A stretch of DNA of 5,228 nucleotides from Rhodothermia bacterium. GTDB taxonomy: Bacteria > Bacteroidota > Rhodothermia > Rhodothermales > JABDKH01. Below, piece after piece: positions 1-5,228 of the stretch; the first letter of the stretch is position 1; the number at the start of each line of letters is the position of its first letter. The stretch covers positions 1-5,228 of the forward strand of contig JAUIJQ010000281.1 of the NCBI GenBank assembly GCA_030431165.1, written 5' to 3'. A program made the position numbers and the translations under genes. The notes beneath the pieces were generated by a model. It was not told the DNA's origin. It ran no database searches and saw only the letters and a program-made list of their open reading frames with translations.

Positions 1-1389
1 CGGCGCAAACACGGGGTGGCGCCAGTCGACCTGCCCGACCACAGACGCTACATCAGGACGCGTAACGCCCGACACCGTGGCGATTCCAAGGGCCTGCAGA
101 CTGCGCGAAAAGGCACCGACGTTCAAATTGTCACCAAACGTGACAACCACATTGCCGCCCTCTGACGCAAACCGCTGCAGCCCCGCGACCTCCCGCTCAG
201 TCAACGACGCGAGATTTGCCACAAACAGAATTGTAGTCGTCGACGGCACCGCGCTCAACGTGCGACGCTGGGCTCGCTCGAACGAGAATTGACCAACAGC
301 TTGTCGAGCCCGGTCAGGCGCAAACGCCTTCTCGAGGAAGTACGCGTCCCCGCGGATAAGCCCGGTCGACCCGCTTGGCGTACCATCAACAACGAGGACG
401 GTCGGGCGCTGCGCAATCTCCTGCGTGAAGTAAAACGTGTTGTCCAGGCCAAGCACGTCGGATGGCAACGTCAACTCACCCTGGAAATAGCCGCCGCGAT
501 CAACAGCCCGTTGAAACGAGAACCGACCACCACTGCTTTCGCTGATCTGAGCCCGGTCGGATATCCCTCCGCGGGCTTCAAGGTCAACCGACGCCGAAGT
601 CACGGAGCCACCTTCCGGCGCTGACACCTCCACGCGTCCGTCAATCCGTACAAGCGCTTCGTTGCCCGCGCGTTGGACGGCAACGGCGACGTCGCCGAAG
701 TAGCGATTTGCATCCACCTCCCGCCCCACATCGACAGGCTCAAAATCAACGCCGGGTGCAAGATGCCAGTTGTCCAGCGGACCGGTCCAGCCAACCTGCT
801 GCATGTCGCTGACGAGCACGACGCGGCGTGCCTCGTGACGTGCTGACTCCAGGAGTTCAGACGCGAGTCGAAGCGGCTCAAAAAAGTCCGTTGTGCGGTT
901 CGCTGATGCGACAACATCCCCGACAATTGATCGATGCAGCGCGTGATCAGCGTCAAACCCGGATAGCTGCGTCGCAAAGTCTGAGAAGGTTACGACAGCA
1001 ATTTCGTCGGCCCTGTCGGCGGCATCAATCCGGTCCAGCACCGCTTGGCGCGCTTCGTCCAGTACGCCGTCAACCTGCATGCTGTACGAGTTGTCGATCA
1101 GATAGACGACCGATTCGCGCTCCTCAGACGCCGCAAACGGCAACTGATCGGGAGGCAGGAAAGGGCGCGTAAACGCCAGGACAAGCAATCCGAGAATGGT
1201 CGCCCTCAGCATCATCAGCAACACGTCGCGCAACCTGCGCCGACGTACCCGCTCGAGCGGCGTCGCCGACAAGAACATGAGTGAACTGAACGGCACGGTT
1301 CGCGCACGCATCTTCCTGACAAAATGGAACAGCACCGGCAGTGCCATTGCACCCAGTGCCGCCAGGAAGAATGTGTTTACGAAGGACAT
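1..1389 (-). CDS. BatA-type membrane protein with VWA domain (C-terminus cut by window edge)
   Basis: My own translation from ATG at 1389 stays open for 463 codons to position 1, so the C-terminus lies outside the window. Residues 1-85 look like the BatA N-terminal membrane domain: a hydrophobic segment at about 5-23, a basic stretch (RVRRRRLRD, 47-55) and a second membrane segment at about 56-73. A VWA domain follows at about 93-220. Its metal-site (MIDAS) residues appear complete: D99-N-S101-Y-S103, a Thr at 166 or 167, and D195 in VLVSD. Residues 222-320 read as a beta-rich region. From about 329 (TVLVVDG, then ILFVANLASLTERE and GGNVVVTFGDN) the pattern suggests a glutamine-amidotransferase-like Rossmann domain, as in large BatA-domain proteins of roughly 600-750 residues; a C-terminal membrane helix would be expected beyond the edge. 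It starts 32 bases after the DUF58 gene. The likely role is a membrane-anchored VWA partner of the MoxR ATPase; its substrate is unknown. Confidence 0.88.
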   Translation of the reverse strand, partial: MSFVNTFFLAALGAMALPVLFHFVRKMRARTVPFSSLMFLSATPLERVRRRRLRDVLLMMLRATILGLLVLAFTRPFLPPDQLPFAASEERESVVYLIDNSYSMQVDGVLDEARQAVLDRIDAADRADEIAVVTFSDFATQLSGFDADHALHRSIVGDVVASANRTTDFFEPLRLASELLESARHEARRVVLVSDMQQVGWTGPLDNWHLAPGVDFEPVDVGREVDANRYFGDVAVAVQRAGNEALVRIDGRVEVSAPEGGSVTSASVDLEARGGISDRAQISESSGGRFSFQRAVDRGGYFQGELTLPSDVLGLDNTFYFTQEIAQRPTVLVVDGTPSGSTGLIRGDAYFLEKAFAPDRARQAVGQFSFERAQRRTLSAVPSTTTILFVANLASLTEREVAGLQRFASEGGNVVVTFGDNLNVGAFSRSLQALGIATVSGVTRPDVASVVGQVDWRHPVFAP

Positions 1390-1421
1390 GATCGTGTTCT
1401 ACACACGTTGGCTTGCGTCTG
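1390..1421 (-). other. Intergenic gap before the BatA-type gene
   Basis: There are 32 bases between the DUF58 stop (TAG, 1424-1422) and the ATG at 1389. The sequence just before the ATG (AGAACACGATC) has no recognisable Shine-Dalgarno match and no hairpin long enough to be a terminator. This fits co-transcription, with reinitiation or an SD-independent start. Confidence 0.6.
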
Positions 1422-2399
1422 CTACCGTCGTCGCCGGGACCTTCCCGCCAGGTAGTTGAACAGGGCGAAGTCGAGAGGCTGGTCGGTGGACAGGACGGAG
1501 TAGTCGATTCCGAGTGATCCGCACTCCCTGCGGAGTCTATCCTGGAATCGTTTGAGGTTCGCCATGTACTCTGATCGCGCGGCGTCTGCCTCAACAATGA
1601 GTCGCTCGCCGGTTTCAAGATCTTCGAACTCGGTCAGATCGGAGAACGTAAAGTTCAGCTCAGCAGGATCCATTACCTGGAAGAGCATGACATCGTGCCC
1701 CTTGAAACGGAAGTGTTTCAGGCCATCAACAACGTCGTCGAGGTTGTCGAGGAAATCCGAGACCACTACCGCGAGTCCGCGCTTCCTGTGGCGCTCCGCC
1801 AGCTCGTGCAGTGGCTTGCCCAGGTTCGACCGCTTCCCCAGCGAAACGTTTTCAAGTTCCTTGAGCACTGACACCAGATGCCCCTTTGTGCTGCGGGCCG
1901 GGACGCGCTGCACAATCTTGTCATCAAAAAGGGTCAACCCAACCGCGTCACGCTGCCTGACGACGAGGTACGCCAGGGACGCTGCGAGGTACATGCCGTA
2001 CTCGAATTTCGATATGCCGGATGACCGATAACCCATCGACGCGCTGACATCAACGAGGAGCTGCAGATGCGTGTTGGTCTCGTCCTCAAATTCTTTCACA
2101 AACAGCCGATCGGTCCGCGCAAACGCCTTCCAGTCAACGTGCATCAGGTCGTCGCCCGTGATGTACGGACGGTATTCCATGAAGTCGACACTGAACCCCT
2201 TAAAAGGCGACCGGTGTAGTCCGGCGACAAACCCCTCAACAACTGAACGCGCGATGAGGTCAAGCCCCGAGATCTGCGAAAGCACATCCGGTCTGATGAA
2301 ACGCGTAGGTGCCTTCTGCGAGCGCTGGGGCGCATTTGCTTGCTGCCTCTCGTTCGGCTGCGTTCCGGAATTTGTTGTGGTATGTGTCGTGGAAGGCAC
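1422..2399 (-). CDS. DUF58 family VWA-domain protein
   Basis: This is a 325-residue protein. Residues 35-110 carry the DUF58 signature: RPDVL, then VVEGFVAGLHRSPFKGFS (53-70), EYRPYITGDDLMHVDWKAFA (75-94) and VKEFEDET (101-108). It leads into a VWA fold with the metal-site motif D117-V-S119-A-S121 and the second aspartate D215 in VVVSDF. The usual MIDAS Thr appears to be replaced by Ser191 or its neighbour. The protein has no signal peptide or membrane segment and should be cytoplasmic. It begins with GTG: the first in-frame ATG is codon 74, inside the conserved domain, so the choice is nearly forced. Residues 2-34 are T/N/Q/A-rich and probably disordered; the last residues are basic (GRSRRRR). 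DUF58 genes usually follow MoxR genes directly, as here with a 40-base gap. It is probably a client-binding or adaptor partner of the ATPase; the biochemical role is not established. Confidence 0.93.
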   Translation of the reverse strand: MPSTTHTTTNSGTQPNERQQANAPQRSQKAPTRFIRPDVLSQISGLDLIARSVVEGFVAGLHRSPFKGFSVDFMEYRPYITGDDLMHVDWKAFARTDRLFVKEFEDETNTHLQLLVDVSASMGYRSSGISKFEYGMYLAASLAYLVVRQRDAVGLTLFDDKIVQRVPARSTKGHLVSVLKELENVSLGKRSNLGKPLHELAERHRKRGLAVVVSDFLDNLDDVVDGLKHFRFKGHDVMLFQVMDPAELNFTFSDLTEFEDLETGERLIVEADAARSEYMANLKRFQDRLRRECGSLGIDYSVLSTDQPLDFALFNYLAGRSRRRR

Positions 2400-2410
2400 G
2401 GTCTTGCGGT

Positions 2411-2426
2411 GGGCGTCTGGGCGTCT
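2411..2426 (-). repeat. Perfect 8-bp tandem repeat in the DUF58 leader
   Basis: On the minus strand AGACGCCC occurs twice back to back, wholly inside the 40-base gap between the MoxR stop (2440) and the DUF58 GTG (2399). It ends 11 bases before that start codon, where a Shine-Dalgarno sequence would normally lie, but its sequence is not SD-like. It may be chance in a GC-rich gap, or a site affecting translation of the DUF58 gene. Confidence 0.6.
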
Positions 2427-2439
2427 TGTCAGCCGCTGA

Positions 2440-3579
2440 TCAGGAAAGGCCTGACTGTGGTTCTTTTACGTACTCGATAAGCCGATCTATGATGTCGCTG
2501 ACTTTGATCGACTCCGATTCCGCATAAAAGTTGGTCAGGATTCTGTGGCGCAGAACCGGCTGCGCGAGCGACTTGACGTCCTCAATTGAAACGTTGTAGC
2601 GGTCGTTGAACACAGCGCGCACCTTGGCACCGAGCAGCAGATACTGGGCAGCGCGGAGGCCCGCGCCCCAGCTCACCCAGTTGTTGACAAAGTCCGGCGC
2701 TTCTGGCTGCCCGGGGCGCGACGCACGTACCAGGTCAACTGCGTGCCGCCCAACATTCTCGGGTACGTAGACTTTCTTCACGAGCTGCTGGAAAGCCAGG
2801 ATCTCGTCGCCACTAAGCACCGTCTCGACCTCCTGCGTGTTGGCTGATGTCGTAGACATTGCCACAGCCAACTCATCGTCGGCCGGAAGGTAGTCGATCA
2901 CAACGTTGAACATGAACCGGTCAAGCTGTGCCTCGGGCAGCGGATAGGTACCCTCAAGCTCAATGGGGTTCTGCGTGGCCAACACAAAGAACGGCTTGTC
3001 CAGCGCCAGCCGCTCGCCGCCCGCCGTTACCTGGTACTCCTGCATCGCCTCAAGAAGCGCAGCCTGCGTTTTGGGGGGCGTACGGTTGATCTCGTCGGCG
3101 AGAATGATGTTGGCGAAGATCGGACCGCGAACAAAGTGGATCTCGCGCTTGCCGGTGGCCCGGTCTTCTTCGATAATGTCGAGGCCGGTAATGTCTGCCG
3201 GCATCAAATCCGGCGTAAACTGAATGCGCTTGTACGAGAGGTCGAGGACCTCGCCGAGCGACTTGATCAGCAGCGTCTTGGCCAGCCCTGGTACACCGGT
3301 CAGCAGGCAATGACCACCGGCAAAAAGTGCGATCAGCACGTGCTCAATGACGGCGTCCTGCCCGACGATCCGTTTCCGGAGTTCACCGATGACGCGTTCT
3401 TTTCCGGTTCGCAGCGCTTCGAACATCGCACGCTCCGTTACAGCGGCATCAGCACCACTCGACGACGCAGACGACTGGGAAGGCGTCTGGGCAGGCGACT
3501 GGGCAGACGGTGCGGATGACTGCGCCGGCGACGGCGTGGCACCAAGCGTAGGGTTGTCGCGGGAGGAATCCGAGGTCAT
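2440..3579 (-). CDS. MoxR-family AAA+ ATPase
   Basis: This 379-residue protein has a complete MoxR core: IVGQD (71-75), Walker A GVPGLAKT (95-102), FTPDLMPADITG (121-132), Walker B IILADEIN (158-165) with D162 and E163, RTPPKTQAALLEAMQE (166-181), sensor 1 ATQNP (201-205), the arginine-finger region LPEAQLDRF (214-222) and sensor 2 WGAGLRAAQYL (304-314). MoxR proteins are cytoplasmic hexameric ATPases thought to act as chaperones with VWA partners, which fits the DUF58 gene next door and the BatA-type gene after it. The usual family length is about 310-340 residues; the excess is residues 1-50, rich in S/A/P/Q and built partly from degenerate 12-bp repeats. The ATG at 3579 lies 21 bases after the DUF4159 gene and lacks an SD; an in-frame ATG at 3426 has a good SD and would give 328 residues. 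I kept the upstream start because of the operon spacing and open frame. Confidence 0.95.
   Translation of the reverse strand: MTSDSSRDNPTLGATPSPAQSSAPSAQSPAQTPSQSSASSSGADAAVTERAMFEALRTGKERVIGELRKRIVGQDAVIEHVLIALFAGGHCLLTGVPGLAKTLLIKSLGEVLDLSYKRIQFTPDLMPADITGLDIIEEDRATGKREIHFVRGPIFANIILADEINRTPPKTQAALLEAMQEYQVTAGGERLALDKPFFVLATQNPIELEGTYPLPEAQLDRFMFNVVIDYLPADDELAVAMSTTSANTQEVETVLSGDEILAFQQLVKKVYVPENVGRHAVDLVRASRPGQPEAPDFVNNWVSWGAGLRAAQYLLLGAKVRAVFNDRYNVSIEDVKSLAQPVLRHRILTNFYAESESIKVSDIIDRLIEYVKEPQSGLS
3433..3436 (-). promoter_or_regulatory. Possible ribosome binding site for an internal MoxR start
   Basis: GGAG on the minus strand sits 6 bases before the in-frame ATG at 3426-3424 (Met52 of the long form). 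It is the clearest Shine-Dalgarno-like match near any start considered here, whereas the ATG at 3579 has none. A start here would give a MoxR of 328 residues, the normal family length. It could equally be a chance match inside the coding sequence (ACG GAG codons). Confidence 0.35.
3473..3508 (-). repeat. Degenerate 12-bp tandem repeat encoding the MoxR N-terminal linker
   Basis: Three consecutive 12-base units on the plus strand (gactgggaaggc, gtctgggcaggc, gactgggcagac) differ at a few positions. The unit is a multiple of three, so on the minus strand it encodes four-residue steps of the S/A/P/Q type, within residues 24-36 of the MoxR long form. This is typical of a disordered linker that grew by slippage. 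Confidence 0.6.
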
Positions 3580-3600
3580 GGGATAGTGTGGCTTGCTGCG

Positions 3601-4434
3601 TTAGTGTGTTAGCGCGTACATGAGAAAGTTGACGCCCATCTGGAAGGTCATCAGCGACGCGTTCTGGTAATTGTCATCCGGCCATTCCCAGCCATCGCCG
3701 AGATCCTGGTTAAAGGCAATCATGGCCATGAGGCGACCGTCGTCGTCGAACAATCCGAAGTACCGGTCTTCCGAGCCCATCCCGCTCTCTTGGCCGCCAA
3801 CGCCGAAACCACCTCTACCGCCCCTGCCCCTTCGACCGCGGGCTCCACCAACAAGGGATGGCGCGATTACCGGATCAACCTCGTAGTAGATGCTCCAGAT
3901 AAAGTGGTCATTGGGAATTTCAACTGGCTCGCGATCTGGAAAGACACGCTCAAGCTGGGTTAGCAACTGCATCCACTCGTATTCACCCCGGAAGTCGTCA
4001 AACAGTATGAACCCGCCCCGCGTGAGGTACTCCCTCAGGTTTTCAACCTCCTCGTCACCCATCTTCCAGTATCCCGGTTCGCACAGGTACAGCACCGGGT
4101 ACTCAAAAATCCGCGGGTCTGATAGTTCGAGTACAACCGGTGGCCGCGAAACGCGCACCTTGGTCGTTCGCTCGAGGGCTTCGTAGAAGTTGTACTCGGC
4201 GGTCGGATAATCGTGTGACCACGTTTCCTCTCCGAAGCTCCGCACCCAGCCCTCGGCGTTATTCGCGTACTTGACCCGCACAAACGTAAAGCCGTGATCC
4301 TGCGCGACTGCACGTTCAGCGTGGCCAAACAAGCCAAGCAGAAGTGCGGTGACCAACAGAAGAGTACGCAGCCTGAGGACTCGCTGGACCGTATCCCCGC
4401 GATGCGGTGCAGTGTTATGCCGGCAGTTATCCAA
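3601..4434 (-). CDS. Secreted DUF4159 family protein
   Basis: This 277-residue protein matches DUF4159. It opens with FTFVRVKYANNAEGW (49-63), continues with SHDYPTAEYNFYEALERTT (73-91) and RIFEYPVLYLCEPGYWKM (108-125), then GGFILFDDFRG (140-150), and ends WEWPDDNYQNAS...MGVNFLMYALTH, the usual family close. The family is predicted to have a glutamine-amidotransferase-like Rossmann fold; no activity is established and I see no convincing catalytic triad. A signal peptide is likely: basic QRVLRLR (17-23), hydrophobic LLLVTALLLGLFG (25-37) and a cleavage site after AVA (42-44). The start is TTG: an in-frame TGA lies three codons upstream and the first in-frame ATG is codon 125. A Gly/Arg-rich insert occupies residues 196-219. 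It follows the TPR gene by 32 bases and precedes MoxR by 21. Its export puts it in the periplasm or at the envelope, on the other side of the membrane from MoxR. Confidence 0.92.
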   Translation of the reverse strand: MDNCRHNTAPHRGDTVQRVLRLRTLLLVTALLLGLFGHAERAVAQDHGFTFVRVKYANNAEGWVRSFGEETWSHDYPTAEYNFYEALERTTKVRVSRPPVVLELSDPRIFEYPVLYLCEPGYWKMGDEEVENLREYLTRGGFILFDDFRGEYEWMQLLTQLERVFPDREPVEIPNDHFIWSIYYEVDPVIAPSLVGGARGRRGRGGRGGFGVGGQESGMGSEDRYFGLFDDDGRLMAMIAFNQDLGDGWEWPDDNYQNASLMTFQMGVNFLMYALTH

Positions 4435-4466
4435 TCGTCTTCAGAAGATGTTTGTCCGGTGCCTTT
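4435..4466 (-). other. Intergenic gap with the DUF4159 start context
   Basis: This 32-base gap lies between the TPR stop (TAG, 4469-4467) and the TTG at 4434. It contains CTGAAGACGA just before the TTG; GAAG four bases upstream is at best a weak Shine-Dalgarno match. An in-frame TGA here prevents any earlier start for the DUF4159 gene. Confidence 0.5.
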
Positions 4467-5228
4467 CTACATGTCCACGTTGCCAGGCATGCCATCAACA
4501 CATGCCAGGAGCAGTCGCTGCGCATCCCGATGCCCGGGCGCAATCTCGAGCGCCTGAAGCACAGCGCGCTTTGCATCCGGAATATCGTCGTTCAGATAGA
4601 GGGCATTCGCAAACTGGTAAAGTGCTTCGGCACGATCAACCGGGTCGAGCGAAAGTACGGCGCGCCGTTCACGTACCGCGTCGGCGTGACGCCCGAGCGA
4701 CTGGTAGACGTCTGACAGGCGGGCGCGCGTGTCCCGGTCATAGGGATCGACCTCCAGAGATCGCTCGAGGTACCGCACCGCGTCTTCAGTGCGACCGTTT
4801 CGCAGATAGAGTTCGGCCAGCTCACGCGACTCTTCGTGACCGTGATCGGCTACCTGCAAGTATCGTTCGAGTATGGCCATGAGGCGATTATTGTCGGGAC
4901 TGTCCCGGTATATCGAAGCAAGCGCGTGATACGCGTTACCCGGCCCCACGTACCGATCAAAAAGTGCAAGCGACCGACGGTATTCCGCTTCGGCATCCTG
5001 TGTGCGCCCGGCATCGAGGAGCTCCCGGCCGCGACGAAGCGAAGACGACAGTGCGTCTGACTGATCAATGCCACTGCCACCAACCGAGGCGTCGCGATTA
5101 TCCGGCGCAAACACGTCGGGCAATCCGCCGAGCTTCTCACTGACAACAGCACGTTCCTGATTGAGGGCCTCCATCAGCCGCGCGTCCAGCGTAGCAACGC
5201 TCTCGCCCGTAGCACGCTCGAGGGCATC
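4467..5228 (-). CDS. TPR-repeat protein, C-terminal part (N-terminus cut by window edge)
   Basis: The frame is open from the window edge, with 18 codons before the first visible ATG (5174), so that ATG is probably internal. In all, 253 residues are visible. Counting from the edge, about five TPR-like helical hairpins can be read: 59-92 (LLDAGRTQDAEAEYRRSL), 98-130 (degenerate), 132-165 (AELYLRNGRTEDAVRYLERS, then LEVDPYD), 166-198 (LSDVYQSLGRHADAVRERRA, then VLSLDPVD) and 199-233 (FANALYLNDDIPDAKRAVLQ, then ALEIAPGH). Residues 37-58 form a D/G/S-rich linker. The first 22 residues (DALERATGESVATLDARLME, then AL) resemble the end of a peptidase-MA-like (gluzincin) domain, where a similar TG-S-LD motif often closes the domain; this is weak evidence. 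TPR proteins serve as protein-binding scaffolds. It is the first visible gene of the cluster, and its location cannot be judged without the N-terminus. Confidence 0.82.
   Translation of the reverse strand, partial: DALERATGESVATLDARLMEALNQERAVVSEKLGGLPDVFAPDNRDASVGGSGIDQSDALSSSLRRGRELLDAGRTQDAEAEYRRSLALFDRYVGPGNAYHALASIYRDSPDNNRLMAILERYLQVADHGHEESRELAELYLRNGRTEDAVRYLERSLEVDPYDRDTRARLSDVYQSLGRHADAVRERRAVLSLDPVDRAEALYQFANALYLNDDIPDAKRAVLQALEIAPGHRDAQRLLLACVDGMPGNVDM

Noticed and set aside
779..788. 10-base palindrome ggaccggtcc
   Set aside because: It is inside the coding region of the BatA-type gene (Trp-Thr-Gly-Pro codons) and is expected by chance at this GC content.
1124..1618. 164-codon minus-strand frame spanning the DUF58 3' end and the BatA-type 5' end
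   Set aside because: It is out of frame with both genes, whose own frames carry clear family motifs; its composition is unlike either.
3136..3519. 127-codon plus-strand frame ending in repeated RRLGRRLGRR
   Set aside because: It is the antisense reading of the MoxR Walker A region and of the 12-bp repeats; the repeated peptide is a by-product of the repeat.
4438..4448. Near-palindrome TCTTCAGAAGA in the gap before the DUF4159 gene
   Set aside because: The arms are only five bases with a one-base centre, too tight for a stable hairpin; no operator can be supported from one copy.
4349..4882. 177-codon open frame on the plus strand
   Set aside because: It lies antisense to the well-supported TPR gene and the DUF4159 start, is very Arg/Pro/His-rich, and shows no recognisable domain; it is a GC-rich shadow frame.
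5102..5114. 13-base match to window positions 1-13 (cggcgcaaacacg)
   Set aside because: It encodes VFAP in two unrelated proteins (BatA-type and TPR) and does not extend, so it looks like coincidence rather than a duplicated or terminal repeat.

Overview
The window is a compact block of five genes, all on the minus strand and so read from right to left. Gaps between them are 21 to 40 bases, there is no coding-free stretch over 300 bases, and I see no RNA gene, mobile element, CRISPR array or terminator. The short gaps and shared direction suggest one operon whose promoter lies beyond the right edge and whose end lies beyond the left edge. Both outer genes are cut by the window.

In order of transcription: (1) the C-terminal part of a TPR-repeat protein, open through the right edge; (2) a secreted DUF4159 protein starting at TTG; (3) a MoxR-family AAA+ ATPase with an unusual S/A/P/Q-rich N-terminal extension; (4) a DUF58 protein with a von Willebrand factor A (VWA) domain, starting at GTG; (5) a BatA-type membrane protein with two N-terminal membrane segments, a VWA domain with an intact metal-site motif, and the start of a C-terminal Rossmann-like domain. 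The last gene fills positions 1-1389 without a stop codon, so a caller that requires both ends would miss it.

The set resembles the MoxR / DUF58 / BatA clusters (Bat aerotolerance operon and relatives), in the variant that also carries DUF4159 and TPR proteins. By family knowledge, the MoxR ATPase is thought to act as a chaperone with VWA partners. The predicted layout is MoxR and DUF58 in the cytoplasm, the BatA-type protein in the inner membrane, and DUF4159 (perhaps also the TPR protein) outside it. The substrate of such systems is not established.

The organism is probably a Gram-negative-type bacterium of moderately high GC. Protein style and gene order fit the Rhodothermota/Bacteroidota, Gemmatimonadota or Acidobacteriota; I cannot choose between them. 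None of the four visible starts has a strong Shine-Dalgarno sequence, which leans slightly toward the Bacteroidota-related group. The block looks like a conserved chromosomal cluster rather than a newly acquired island.
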